This document shows, piece after piece, positions 17,248-26,290 of a stretch of 39,157 nt of DNA. The translations under genes and the position numbers were made by a program. This DNA comes from Schlesneria paludicola DSM 18645 (GTDB lineage Bacteria > Planctomycetota > Planctomycetia > Planctomycetales > Planctomycetaceae): positions 1 through 39,157 of the forward strand of contig CAMCMU010000046.1 of NCBI GenBank assembly GCA_945876035.1, written 5' to 3'. Numbering within the stretch: position 1 is the stretch's first letter; each line of letters opens with the position of its first letter. The notes below the pieces were generated by a model. That model was not told the origin of the DNA. It searched no databases and saw only the letters and a list, made by a program, of their open reading frames with translations.

Positions 17248-18552
17248 TTGCGTCATTCGACATCGACCGTTGAAACCACATACCAACTTGCTCGTGCGCG
17301 TTATGCGGAGTGGGGAGTGGATACCGACAGCGTGTTAACCAAACTCGCGACGGTGCCGGTTTCGCTTCATTGCTGGCAGGGTGATGACGTCGGGGGTTTT
17401 GAGAATACTGCGACTGAAATCGGTGGCGGGCTTGCCGTCACCGGCCGCTATCCCGGCAAAGCCCGAACAGCGGATGAGTTGCGGTCTGATTTCGAGGTGG
17501 CTCTGTCACTCATTCCCGGCCAACATCGGCTGAACCTGCATGCCAGTTACGCAGAGACCGGCGGACGTCGGGTGGAGCGGAACGAACTGCTTCCCGATCA
17601 TTTTCGAGGTTGGATGGATTGGGCTCGTGAGCAAGGACTCGGGTTGGACTTCAATCCGACGTACTTTGCGCATGAGAAAGCGGATGACGGATTCACTCTG
17701 GCTCATCCCGACGCGGGCATTCGTCAGTTTTGGATTGAGCACGGGATTGCCTGTCGTCGGATCGGAGCGGCGATGGGGGCCGCGATGGGAACACCCTGCC
17801 TGAATAACATCTGGATTCCAGATGGTGTCAAGGATCAGCCGGTTGATCGCCGGGGACCACGCCAGATTCTTGCCGAATCGCTGGATCAGATCTTTGCTGA
17901 GTCGTTGGATCCGCGGTGTCTGTTAGATGCCGTTGAATGTAAATTGTTCGGGCTCGGTTCCGAAAGTTACGTCGTCGGTTCGCATGAGTTCTATCTCGGC
18001 TATGCAATCACTCGGAAGAAGATTCTGTGTCTCGACGCCGGGCACTTTCATCCGACCGAAGTTATTTCGGACAAGATTTCCGCGGTATTTCAGTACATCG
18101 ATCGTGTGTTGCTGCACGTGAGTCGTGGTATTCGCTGGGACAGCGACCACGTTGTGACCTTAACCGATGAACTTCAAGCGATTGCTCAGGAGTTAGTCCG
18201 CGGTAATTTCCTAGAGCGGACCCACATCGGTCTCGATTTTTTCGACGCCAGCATCAATCGTGTCGCCGCTTGGGTGATTGGTACGCGTTGCCTGTTAAAG
18301 GCGTTGTTGATGGCCTTTCTGGAACCAATCGCCAGACTTCGAGGCTTCGAGCGAGATCGCAACGACACCGGCCGACTCGCGTTGCTGGAGGAACTTAAAA
18401 CGATGCCGTTTGGCGCGGTCTGGGATCAGTACTGCGTGATCCACGGTGTCCCTGTGGGTCTGACTTGGCTGGAGCGCGTGCGGGATTACGAGGAACGCGT
18501 TTTGTCGCACCGTGTTGGTGGCGCCAAGTCGGCGTCGGGATCTCGCTCGTGA
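17248..18552 (+). CDS. rhaA: L-rhamnose isomerase
   Basis: The 434-residue protein is clearly RhaA (EC 5.3.1.14), which converts L-rhamnose to L-rhamnulose in the cytoplasm. It keeps the conserved blocks [13 protein letters not shown] (41-53), [33 protein letters not shown] (261-279) and [12 protein letters not shown]. The metal and catalytic residues of the E. coli enzyme map with a constant offset of four: Glu230, Asp263, His266, His290, Asp298, Asp300 and Asp330. Length is close to the E. coli 419 residues. The only start that gives a full N-terminus is TTG at 17248; no in-frame ATG or GTG lies just upstream. Its TGA overlaps the GTG of the transporter ATPase (GTGA), so the two are translationally coupled. 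Confidence 0.97.
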   Translation: MRHSTSTVETTYQLARARYAEWGVDTDSVLTKLATVPVSLHCWQGDDVGGFENTATEIGGGLAVTGRYPGKARTADELRSDFEVALSLIPGQHRLNLHASYAETGGRRVERNELLPDHFRGWMDWAREQGLGLDFNPTYFAHEKADDGFTLAHPDAGIRQFWIEHGIACRRIGAAMGAAMGTPCLNNIWIPDGVKDQPVDRRGPRQILAESLDQIFAESLDPRCLLDAVECKLFGLGSESYVVGSHEFYLGYAITRKKILCLDAGHFHPTEVISDKISAVFQYIDRVLLHVSRGIRWDSDHVVTLTDELQAIAQELVRGNFLERTHIGLDFFDASINRVAAWVIGTRCLLKALLMAFLEPIARLRGFERDRNDTGRLALLEELKTMPFGAVWDQYCVIHGVPVGLTWLERVRDYEERVLSHRVGGAKSASGSRS

Positions 18553-20069
18553 GCAAGTCCCCTCTGCTTCGTCTCCGTGGCGTCGGCAAGTCCTACGGCG
18601 GTGTGCAGGCCTTGAAAGACGTGACGTTAGACGTTGCGTGGGGCGAGGTCCACGCCATTTGCGGTGAGAATGGAGCTGGCAAATCGACACTCATCAAGTT
18701 GCTGGCGGGAATCATCACACCGGATCAGGGTGAAATTGTCGTGGACGGGCAAACAGTCTCGAAGGGAAATGTCCGCCAATCGGAGGCCGCCGGCATCGCC
18801 GTCATGCATCAGGAATCGACCGCGTTTCCGGATCTGAATGCCGTGGACAATATTTTTGTGGGACGCGAGTTAACACGGTTTGGGGGCCTGTTGCTGGATC
18901 GTGCTGGAATGCGGCAACGGACACGCGATTTACTCGATGAACTGGGCGAGTCGATGTCACTCGAGGTGCCGATTGGTGATCTGCCGCTGGCACAGCGGCA
19001 GATGGTAGCTCTGGCTCGGGCTCTGTCGCGTCAATGTCGCTTGCTGATCATGGACGAGCCGACCGCATCTTTGTCGGCGCGTGAAACAGAGACGTTGTTA
19101 CAAATCATTCGACAGCTTCGCACGCGTGGTGTCAGCGTGTTGTATGTCAGTCATCGTCTGGAAGAAATTTTCAAGATCGCCGATCGCGTAACGGTCTTGC
19201 GCGACGGCGTGTTGGTCGCAACGCGACTAACCTGTGATGTTGATTCCAGCGAATTAATCAAACTCATGGTGGGTCGTGAAATCCATCAAATAGCTCGGCT
19301 TCCGACGTCCATCGATTCGATTGGCGAACCGGTTCTAGATGTTCAGCGGTTGACTCGACGCGGCTCGTTCCAAGACATTTCCTTTACGGTGCGGGCTGGC
19401 GAAATCGTGGGTCTGACGGGTTTGGTCGGTGCCGGACGATCCGAGATCGTACGGTCCATATTTGGTATTGATCGCCCGGACTCCGGCTGCGTGCGTGTCG
19501 CCGGTCAGGCCTTGCGCAGCGGGTCTGTGCCGCACGCCGTCTCTGTCGGTATGGCACTCGTTCCGGAGGATCGACAGCAGGAGGGCCTCGTTCTGCCGAT
19601 GACCGTTGCCGAGAACATCTCGCTGGCGACTCTCCGCACATTGACATGTCGAGGACTTGTCAGCCGTCGTCGCGAAGCCGATCTTGTCGCTCGACAAATG
19701 CGAGATTTATCGGTCAAGTCGGCCGGATCAGATGTTCCTGCCGAAACACTTTCCGGAGGCAACCAACAAAAACTCGTTCTGGCGAAATGGCTGGCCACTC
19801 AACCGTGCGTGTTGCTTCTCGACGAACCGACACGCGGCATCGACGTCGGTGCCAAAGAGCAAGTCCACCATCTGATTCGGCAACTGGCCGGACAAGGAAT
19901 GGCCACCTTGGTAATTTCCTCGGAATTCGCCGAGCTTTTGTCGCTCTGTGATCGACTTTTGGTGATTCGCGAGGGACGCATTGTGGGTCAGTTATCGGGC
20001 GCAACGGCCACGCAGGAAGAGGTTCTTCAATTGGCATTGCCTGATGTTCAAGAGGTCCTCGTGCCATGA
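18549..20069 (+). CDS. rhaT: Sugar ABC importer, double ATP-binding subunit (rhamnose RhaT/RbsA type)
   Basis: The open frame reaches back to 18465, but the GTG at 18549 overlaps the rhaA stop and starts right at [17 protein letters not shown], the normal N-terminus of this family; this gives 506 residues. Two fused ABC cassettes are present. The first has a perfect Walker A (GENGAGKST, 39-47) and Walker B ([12 protein letters not shown]) but a degenerate signature (LPLAQRQ). The second has a degenerate Walker A (GLVGAGRSE), a good signature (LSGGNQQK) and Walker B ([12 protein letters not shown]). This asymmetry is usual for RbsA/MglA/RhaT ATPases. It powers sugar uptake together with the next two permeases. 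Rhamnose as substrate is inferred from coupling to rhaA. The gene symbol follows the Rhizobium ABC nomenclature, not the E. coli symporter of the same name. Confidence 0.92.
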   Translation: MSKSPLLRLRGVGKSYGGVQALKDVTLDVAWGEVHAICGENGAGKSTLIKLLAGIITPDQGEIVVDGQTVSKGNVRQSEAAGIAVMHQESTAFPDLNAVDNIFVGRELTRFGGLLLDRAGMRQRTRDLLDELGESMSLEVPIGDLPLAQRQMVALARALSRQCRLLIMDEPTASLSARETETLLQIIRQLRTRGVSVLYVSHRLEEIFKIADRVTVLRDGVLVATRLTCDVDSSELIKLMVGREIHQIARLPTSIDSIGEPVLDVQRLTRRGSFQDISFTVRAGEIVGLTGLVGAGRSEIVRSIFGIDRPDSGCVRVAGQALRSGSVPHAVSVGMALVPEDRQQEGLVLPMTVAENISLATLRTLTCRGLVSRRREADLVARQMRDLSVKSAGSDVPAETLSGGNQQKLVLAKWLATQPCVLLLDEPTRGIDVGAKEQVHHLIRQLAGQGMATLVISSEFAELLSLCDRLLVIREGRIVGQLSGATATQEEVLQLALPDVQEVLVP

Positions 20070-21055
20070 GAGTGTCAAGAAAATCGTTCGAGGCGATCTG
20101 GCGTCGTCGTGAATTTGGGCTGATATTACTGATTGCCGTGATCTCACTGATCGTAGCAACTGTCGATTCTGGATTCCTGTCACGGGAGGTCTGGATCGAC
20201 ATTCTCGTCCGTTGCGCTCCGACAAGCATTGTCGCCTGCGGCGTGATGCTCGTCGTCGTGACAGGTGAAATCGATATCTCAGTCGGCTCGCTGATGGCGT
20301 TTCTGGCCGCGATCATGGGTCTGATGATTTCACGAAACCACGGGAATCTTTCCTGCGGTTGGGGACTTCCGGCAACGTTGTTGTTGGGTACGGTGGTCGG
20401 CGCGATTACCGGCGGTCTGGTCACGTGGGGCCGCGTGCCCTCGATCATTGTGACGCTCGGCCTGCTGACCGCGTTGCGAGGGATGACGACACTGATGATG
20501 CGTGGCGAGAATATCGATGGATTGCCCGAGGAACTCACGCATCTCGCCAAGCACGGCATGCTGGGTCTGCCGGTCGGTGTGTGGGTTGCCGCTCTGGTCA
20601 TCGTTGTGACTCAAGTGCTGATCTCAGGGACACCGTTGGGGCGACGGATTTACGCCGTCGGTAGTAGTCCCTATTCGGCCAACCTAGCCGGCTTATCTGC
20701 CCACCGACTGAAATTATTCGTGTTTGCCTACACCGGATTTTTGACGGCTCTCGCAACAGTCGTAGACGTTCCGCGGCTCCCCAAAATCGATTTTGGAATC
20801 GGACAAGAGTTGGAGTTACTCGTCGTGACGTGCGTCGTCGTGGGTGGCGTCTCCGTTTCCGGTGGTCGAGGAAATCTCACCGGAGTGATGTTGGGCGTCC
20901 TCTTGATGACGATGATCCGCCCGGTTCTGACGTTTCTGAATATCGGCGAGACCGGCGAAAAATGGACCAAGGCCGTTCACGGGCTGTTTATCATGCTCGC
21001 CGTCGTCAGTGATCACGCCTTCGGACGACGTTCGAATCAGGAGCGAGCCCGATGA
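20066..21055 (+). CDS. rhaP: Sugar ABC importer permease (RbsC-like), first of two
   Basis: The 329-residue polytopic protein has 8-10 hydrophobic segments. It also has the BPD_transp_2 (RbsC/AraH) hallmarks: VVTGEIDISVGSLMAF, then GRVPSIIVTLGLLTALRG in the middle and VVGGVSVSGGRGNLTGVMLG near the C-terminus. It forms half of the membrane channel of the importer. The ATG at 20066 overlaps the ATPase stop (ATGA), with gaggt upstream. The order ATPase-permease-permease-binding protein matches rhizobial rhamnose ABC operons, so RhaP is the likely name; which permease is P and which Q cannot be told from sequence alone. Confidence 0.9.
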   Translation: MRVSRKSFEAIWRRREFGLILLIAVISLIVATVDSGFLSREVWIDILVRCAPTSIVACGVMLVVVTGEIDISVGSLMAFLAAIMGLMISRNHGNLSCGWGLPATLLLGTVVGAITGGLVTWGRVPSIIVTLGLLTALRGMTTLMMRGENIDGLPEELTHLAKHGMLGLPVGVWVAALVIVVTQVLISGTPLGRRIYAVGSSPYSANLAGLSAHRLKLFVFAYTGFLTALATVVDVPRLPKIDFGIGQELELLVVTCVVVGGVSVSGGRGNLTGVMLGVLLMTMIRPVLTFLNIGETGEKWTKAVHGLFIMLAVVSDHAFGRRSNQERAR

Positions 21056-22008
21056 GTCTGTGGAACCGTATTCGCCGATTTCGTGGATGGCATGAAGCCA
21101 CGATTGCGCTGTTACTCGTCAGCCTCTTGGCCGTTGCCGGGAGACTCATGCCCAGTTTTCTCAGGGTTGATAGTCAACTGCTGTTGTCCCGACACATCTG
21201 GGAGGTCGCGATTTTGGCGTTGGGAATGACGCCGATCATTATTACGGGCGGCATTGATCTGTCTGCGGGGTCGACGATGGGCCTGTGTGCTGTGATGTTC
21301 GGCCTGTGTCTGACCGCCTCCGGAAGTCTGACGATCGGGTGCTTGGCCTGTGTGGCCACGGGTTTCGCCTGTGGAGCGTTGAATGGTGTGTTGATTTCCC
21401 GATTCCGCGTTCATCCTCTGATCGTGACACTGGCCACCTTTGCGGGCTACCGCGGGATCGCCGAAGGAATCAGTCAGGGCGATTCGTATTCCAAGTTTGG
21501 CGACAGTTTTTCAGGCCTCGCTCGGGGCTCGTGGATCGGTATTCCTCGACCCGGATTTCTGTTCGTCATGCTTGCCATTGCCGGCACCGTGCTTCTCGGG
21601 AGGACTCCCACTGGACGGTTCATCTATGCCATCGGTCACAATCAGCAGGCGGCGCGTTACTCCGGTATCGCCGTGGAACGGCTGAAATTTTGGCTTTATA
21701 CGGCTTCCGGCTTACTCGCCAGTTTGGCCACACTGGTCTACGTCTCTCGGTTTGATACCGCGAAAGCCGACGCAGGAAAGGGGTTCGAGCTGGATGTCAT
21801 CACGGCCGTTGTCGTAGGCGGAACAAGTATTTTTGGGGGCCGCGGCAGTCTGCTTGGCACGATTCTGGGGCTGCTGCTGATTCATGAGACACGCTTGTTC
21901 GTGAGCCGTTATTGGAGAACCGACGAACTGCGGTCGATCGTCGTCGGTATTTTGTTGATTGGCTCGGTTTTGGTCTACCGAGTTTGTGTCCGCGATCGAC
22001 GTGCCTGA
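21052..22008 (+). CDS. rhaQ: Sugar ABC importer permease (RbsC-like), second of two
   Basis: The 318-residue polytopic protein is a paralog of the preceding permease. It has IITGGIDLSAGSTMGL after the second helix, FRVHPLIVTLATFAGYRG in the middle and VVVGGTSIFGGRGSLLG near the C-terminus. Two different permease subunits, as here, are characteristic of rhamnose, autoinducer-2 and some other ABC importers of this class, whereas ribose importers use one. The ATG at 21052 overlaps the previous stop (ATGA) and follows AGGAG at good spacing. It is 45 bases upstream of the binding-protein start. Confidence 0.9.
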   Translation: MSLWNRIRRFRGWHEATIALLLVSLLAVAGRLMPSFLRVDSQLLLSRHIWEVAILALGMTPIIITGGIDLSAGSTMGLCAVMFGLCLTASGSLTIGCLACVATGFACGALNGVLISRFRVHPLIVTLATFAGYRGIAEGISQGDSYSKFGDSFSGLARGSWIGIPRPGFLFVMLAIAGTVLLGRTPTGRFIYAIGHNQQAARYSGIAVERLKFWLYTASGLLASLATLVYVSRFDTAKADAGKGFELDVITAVVVGGTSIFGGRGSLLGTILGLLLIHETRLFVSRYWRTDELRSIVVGILLIGSVLVYRVCVRDRRA

Positions 22009-22041
22009 CAAGGCCGTTCTGTGGAATCGGCCGTTTCAATT

Positions 22042-22047
22042 GAGGAG
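22042..22047 (+). promoter_or_regulatory. Ribosome-binding site that fixes the binding-protein start
   Basis: GAGGAG lies 6 bases before the ATG at 22054. It makes that ATG, and not the in-frame GTG at 22021, the likely start, and gives a proper lipoprotein signal. Confidence 0.75.
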
Positions 22048-22053
22048 CCAAGA

Positions 22054-23082
22054 ATGATGTTTGGAAAATCTCTGAGTTTTTGCCTGTTGTCCACTCTGTT
22101 GATTGTGGGCTGTCAGCGTGGTGAGACCGAACGGGATCTCGCGGCGACGGGGAAGACGTCAGGAAGCGACAAGAAGATCACGATTTGTCTCCTCCCGAAA
22201 ATCAAAGGGATCAGCTATTTCAGTTCCTGCTTCAATGGAGCTCGCCAGGCCGCCGAAGAACTGGGTAACGTGGAACTAATCTACGACGGGCCGACGGACG
22301 GAGATCCCAAGAAGCAAGCCGAAATGATCGAACAATGGACGGTCGATGGCGTGGACGCAATTTGTGTTGCTCCCAATGCTCCCGATGTCGTGGCAAACGC
22401 CATGAAAGAAGCACGTGCTGCGGGAGTAAAAGTCTTGACCTGGGATGCCGACGGTACACAGGAATCCCGTTCCTTTTTTGTGAATCAAGCCACCGCCCAA
22501 TCGATTGGCGAAGGACTGGTTCAAGCGATGGTTAATGACTTAGGTTCCGAGGTCGTTGGCGATGTTGTGATCATCAGTTCCGACGCGACAGCGGCTAACC
22601 AAAATGCATGGATCGATGTGATGAAGCCGGCCCTGCAGAAGACGAATCTGACGCTGGCCACGATCAAGTATCCCGGTGAAAATGCCAGCCATGCCTTGGC
22701 GGACGCTCAGGATGTCATCCAAAAGTATCCGAACCTGAAGGGAATGTTTGGAATCAGTGCCGTCACCTTTCCTGGAGCAGCAGAAGCCGTTGAGCAGGAT
22801 GGCAAGACGGGTCAGGTGTTGGTCACCGGTCTCTCGACCCCCAATGACATGAAGAAATTCGTGCACAGCGGCACCGTCAAATCGGTTTTTCTGTGGAACA
22901 CGCTGGACTTGGGCTATCTGACAGTCCATGTCGCGGAAGCGTTGGTCAGCGGTGAGTTGAAAGAGGGGGCGACGTCGTTCACGGCCGGGCGACTCGGCGA
23001 AAAGAAGATCGTGGCTGACAATATTCTCCTCGGAGACATCTTGATTTTTACCAAAGACAACATTGATCAATACGACTTTTAA
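22054..23082 (+). CDS. rhaS: Sugar-binding lipoprotein of the ABC importer (RhaS-like, periplasmic-binding-protein type 1)
   Basis: With the ATG at 22054 the protein has 342 residues and an N-terminal lipoprotein signal, MMFGKSLSFCLLSTLLIVGC, with Cys20 as the lipidated residue. The mature part is a two-lobed PBP1 fold: KKITICLLPKIKGISYF at the start, DGVDAICVAPNAPD, VKVLTWDADG with hinge features, and VVIISSDATAANQN. These closely resemble RbsB, LsrB and RhaS binding proteins. It should deliver sugar to the two permeases from the outer face of the cytoplasmic membrane. The gene symbol is from operon context, following rhizobial naming. Confidence 0.9.
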   Translation: MMFGKSLSFCLLSTLLIVGCQRGETERDLAATGKTSGSDKKITICLLPKIKGISYFSSCFNGARQAAEELGNVELIYDGPTDGDPKKQAEMIEQWTVDGVDAICVAPNAPDVVANAMKEARAAGVKVLTWDADGTQESRSFFVNQATAQSIGEGLVQAMVNDLGSEVVGDVVIISSDATAANQNAWIDVMKPALQKTNLTLATIKYPGENASHALADAQDVIQKYPNLKGMFGISAVTFPGAAEAVEQDGKTGQVLVTGLSTPNDMKKFVHSGTVKSVFLWNTLDLGYLTVHVAEALVSGELKEGATSFTAGRLGEKKIVADNILLGDILIFTKDNIDQYDF

Positions 23083-23427
23083 GAGGCATATTTGTTGTCA
23101 GCGTGATCTGGCAGGAACGCTCTGGCGTTCCCGCGGGCACTCGCAGAAGGCCTGAAGTCAGTCGCCACCGGCCGGCATGATCGGTGTTCTGCCTGCCATG
23201 ATGAGATTGGAGTGCTTGGCATCTGCCGGCGTCGATCGCTCGGATTTCCGAAGGGTCTGAAACGGGCCCGAGAATGGATGCGCAGCAAGTGAAACGCAGA
23301 ACATCGCTTTCTCATCCAACGTCTACTCACGGCGAAAGTTTTTCGACTCGTCGGCATCGCAGCGCCGTTTTTCATCCCTGAACAGCCTGTTGCATTAAGG
23401 CGTTGCCATCCTTTTTCTGAGAACGGT
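23083..23427. other. Intergenic region between convergent genes, with a small hairpin
   Basis: About 345 bases hold no gene. ggaacgc (23114-23120) and gcgttcc (23125-23131) form a perfect 7-bp stem around tctg, 32 bases after the binding-protein stop. A related CGCTCTGGCG core follows the EamA gene at 33705. A weak terminator for the rhamnose operon is possible, but no T-tract follows. Confidence 0.45.
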
Positions 23428-24918
23428 TCAGGAGACAATTGCCTTGAGGACATGGCCATGCACATCCGTCAACCGCCGGTCGATGCCGTTGTGTCGAAAA
23501 GTCAGTTTGGTGTGATCGATGCCCAGTTGTCTGAGGATTGTGGCGTGAATGTCGTAGACTTCGGTGGGTGTTTCGCGATCGAGTGGTTTGTAGCCCCATT
23601 CGTCGCTCGGGCCGAAAGTCGTGCCTCCTTGGATTCCCCCTCCTGCCAACCAGTTTGTAAAGACAAACGGATTATGATCGCGGCCCTTGCCTCCTTGAGC
23701 GCAAGGCATTCTTCCGAATTCGGTTGTCCAATGAATGATTGTCTCGTCCAGCATTCCGCGTTGTTTGAGGTCTCGAATCAATGCCGCCGCGCCGCGTGCC
23801 ATGCCGAGTGATAAGGGGCCGTGATCGCGGCTGATGTCTTCATGGGAGTCCCAGTTTCGTCGAGGAAACCCGTTGTCGCAGCCCGACCAGATTTGAATAA
23901 AACGAACGCCCCGTTCCAGCAGTCGACGCGCAATAAGGCACTTCCGTCCAAATATGTCGGTTTCTTCGAGATCATTAATTTCTTGCGGAAATTCACGACG
24001 GTCGGTCAGTCCGTACATGTCGAGGATGTGCTTCGGTTCCCCCGTGATCGACATCGCCTCCGGAGCCGCAATTTGCATCCGTGCGGCAAGTTCATAGGAA
24101 GCGATGCGCGCCTCCAGACGGCTGTCTCCTGGTCGGCTGTGGGCATGCCGTCGGTTGAGGTCGGTCAATAGTTCCAGTCCGGATTTTTCGCCCAATGCAG
24201 TGACCAGATCACTCCGGGCCGGAAACAAATCGTCGATCGGATTGGCAGCCCCCGGACGAATAATTGTCCCCTGATGACTTGCAGGGAGAAATCCCGAATC
24301 CCAATTTTTCTGTCCGTTTGAAGGAAAGCCACGATGATCTGGCAAAACCACGAACGTCGGCAAATTTTCATTGGAACTGCCGAGCCCATAGCTGATCCAC
24401 GCTCCCATGCCGGGAAATCCCGGCGTTTGGAAACCGGTCGCCTGCAATAGCGTGGCCGTGCTGTGGACGCCGGTCCGACCAATCATGTTGTGGACAAAAG
24501 CCATCTCATCGACGACGTCGCCCAAGGGAGCCGCGATCTCCGAAAGATGCTTGCCACATTCGCCAAATTGCTTCCATGTCCATGGGGAAGCCAATGTCGC
24601 TCCATGTCCATTTTGGAACAGTTCCACCTTTTCACCGGGATCCCACGGCTGGCCATTTCGTTGAATCAGTTCCGGCTTGTAGTCGAATAGATCGAGGTGA
24701 CTTGCCGCCCCTGCCATAAAGAACTGGACCACACGTTTCGCCTGGGCCGGGAATTGCAACTCATGGACCGCCCCACGATTGGCAGAGGCGACGTTCCTGA
24801 CACCACGATCGGAACCGCTGACGCCATCGCGATTCAGCAGAGAGGCGAGGGCGATTCCTCCCAGACCACCGCCAAAGTTCCATAACAATTCGCGGCGAGA
24901 GGTTTCAATCGATTGCAT
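23428..24918 (-). CDS. DUF1501 protein with Tat signal
   Basis: The ATG at 24918 is chosen because AGGAAG lies 6 bases upstream (24925-24930) and the protein then starts with a Tat signal (ETSRRELLWNFGGGLGGIAL); this gives 496 residues. The body has family features of DUF1501 (sulfatase/alkaline-phosphatase-like fold): FFMAGAASHLDLFDYKP, GRTGVHSTATLLQATGF, GLSLGMARGAAALI, TTEFGRMPCAQGGKGRDH and a C-terminal IDRRLTDVHGHV. Planctomycetes carry dozens of these, usually paired with DUF1549/DUF1553 cytochrome proteins; they are thought to act outside the cytoplasm, but their reaction is not established. Here the usual partner is absent; a CBM9-like gene lies upstream. Confidence 0.93.
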   Translation of the reverse strand: MQSIETSRRELLWNFGGGLGGIALASLLNRDGVSGSDRGVRNVASANRGAVHELQFPAQAKRVVQFFMAGAASHLDLFDYKPELIQRNGQPWDPGEKVELFQNGHGATLASPWTWKQFGECGKHLSEIAAPLGDVVDEMAFVHNMIGRTGVHSTATLLQATGFQTPGFPGMGAWISYGLGSSNENLPTFVVLPDHRGFPSNGQKNWDSGFLPASHQGTIIRPGAANPIDDLFPARSDLVTALGEKSGLELLTDLNRRHAHSRPGDSRLEARIASYELAARMQIAAPEAMSITGEPKHILDMYGLTDRREFPQEINDLEETDIFGRKCLIARRLLERGVRFIQIWSGCDNGFPRRNWDSHEDISRDHGPLSLGMARGAAALIRDLKQRGMLDETIIHWTTEFGRMPCAQGGKGRDHNPFVFTNWLAGGGIQGGTTFGPSDEWGYKPLDRETPTEVYDIHATILRQLGIDHTKLTFRHNGIDRRLTDVHGHVLKAIVS

Positions 24919-24924
24919 TAAGAT

Positions 24925-24930
24925 CTTCCT
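24925..24930 (-). promoter_or_regulatory. Ribosome-binding site that fixes the DUF1501 start
   Basis: AGGAAG on the minus strand lies 6 bases before the ATG at 24918 and excludes the longer frame beginning at 24966. Confidence 0.7.
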
Positions 24931-25157
24931 TTTCAGTGTCCGTGAGGAAACTTTATTGCGTCGCACGGCCTGAATTGAAAGCCCGCTATTGTGGGAAGTA
25001 TATCAATAATCGAGGGAATGACACGGTCTTTCACCGCACCGTTGTGGAGCTTAACGGTGGGCACAATAGAAGTGATGGTGATGGACTGCGTTTGAGGAAT
25101 CCGCTATCGCGACGCGTCTGCGTCGGCGCACAGAGATCCGTGACGTTGTCGAGGTCG

Positions 25158-25817
25158 TCAGCCTTCAACCAGTTCGATGGTCTGCCACAGGCTTGGATCG
25201 GACTCGTAGGGAAATTCTTTGCCGATCGCAAATCCTTGCTCGCCGAATTGAGCGTCGCGGACAAGATATTGAAAGCCGAGACGCGGGTGTTGCAAGTGAT
25301 CAAACCCCACAAAAACACTTGCGGGAAACCAAGCATCGAGCCAATATCCATCTTTGTGAATTTCTGACTGCAGACGAATCAGGGACACGTCGGCTAACTC
25401 GGATTCCTCGCGGGATCGCGCGAGGGGTTGAGCGAGGGCCACAGGTTCCATCGCGTTTGGCCCACCTCCCACCGGAAACAGGCTGAACTGTTGGCAAAAT
25501 TTTGTGGCACGATGCACGGTGTGTGTGTTTCGGGTGTCGATCCAGAGATGCAGTCCATCGGAAGTCCGCGGTGCCGAGATCGAGCATTCCAAGGGACGAG
25601 TTCTGCCACGCACTTCGAGACTCAATCCAATTCCTGCTTCCGACCAAGCCATGCGTAGGTCTGCAAAGTCGGGCGACTTGTCAAGTTCTTCCAGAGACGG
25701 AAAACGACAACACGCGGGGAGTCCGAGCAGTCGGCCGGTGCTGTTGGGCAGGGGATTCATTTTTTGGATGAGAAACGACCAGCGAAATAGAAATCGAGGG
25801 GGAAGAAGCGAACTCAT
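25158..25817 (-). CDS. CBM9-like (DOMON-type) carbohydrate-binding-domain protein
   Basis: The frame extends to 25865, but the ATG at 25817 has GGAGT at about 7 bases upstream and is preferred (219 residues). No signal peptide is evident. The middle reads as a family-9 carbohydrate-binding/DOMON-like beta-sandwich: MAWSEAGIGLSLEV, then SDGLHLWIDTRNTHTVHRAT with the aromatic GLHLWIDTR strand typical of the group, then FCQQFSLFP. DGYWLDAWFP and LGFQYLVRD follow later. Such stand-alone proteins are common beside planctomycete genes of unknown role. Function is uncertain. It is 239 bases upstream of the DUF1501 start, same strand. Confidence 0.65.
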   Translation of the reverse strand: MSSLLPPRFLFRWSFLIQKMNPLPNSTGRLLGLPACCRFPSLEELDKSPDFADLRMAWSEAGIGLSLEVRGRTRPLECSISAPRTSDGLHLWIDTRNTHTVHRATKFCQQFSLFPVGGGPNAMEPVALAQPLARSREESELADVSLIRLQSEIHKDGYWLDAWFPASVFVGFDHLQHPRLGFQYLVRDAQFGEQGFAIGKEFPYESDPSLWQTIELVEG

Positions 25818-26253
25818 ACTGAAACTCCGAGCCATTCGGGTTGGCGAAATCGGCTCATGGGGCAAGAAAGATCAACGGCGAATAGACAGGATCCGGATGA
25901 TAGTTTGGTTTTTCCGAAGGATCTGTTTCAGGTCGATTTTGGATCTCGGAGCGGTACGAATGTGCGGCAAGCGGGGGACAGAAACGGGGTGGTGATGTTT
26001 TGACTCGAAATCGACATCCGACGACTATCGGAAGGTAACAGAGTATCAAAATCAAGGTGAAGGGTCGTCGATTTCAGCGATTGTTGTCCCGAAGGCCTGT
26101 ACCGAGTTTCGGTCATCTCCTTGGGATTGCGATTCCGGTCTAGACCGACTTTCGGATTTCTTCTGTAATGAGCGGCGGATACTGACATCGGATCGGCGTG
26201 GACTGACCCTGTGTCTTTGGCGGGAGAACGGGCGGAGATGCCCCAATCGCAAA
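25818..26253. other. Divergent intergenic region with a 12-bp palindrome
   Basis: About 435 bases hold no recognised gene. cggtctagaccg at 26136-26147 is a perfect 12-bp palindrome that could be an operator for the downstream exporter gene; this is a guess from position. Promoters for both flanking genes should lie here. Confidence 0.45.
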
Positions 26254-26287
26254 TTGCAGGGAAGTTTAATTTGCAGGGAAGTTTAAT
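26254..26287 (+). repeat. Perfect 17-bp tandem duplication just upstream of the ABC exporter start
   Basis: ttgcagggaagtttaat occurs at 26254-26270 and again at 26271-26287 without a mismatch, ending three bases before the GTG start. Each copy contains an AGGGA that could act as a Shine-Dalgarno; the second lies 11 bases from the start. Confidence 0.85.
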
Positions 26288-26290
26288 ATC

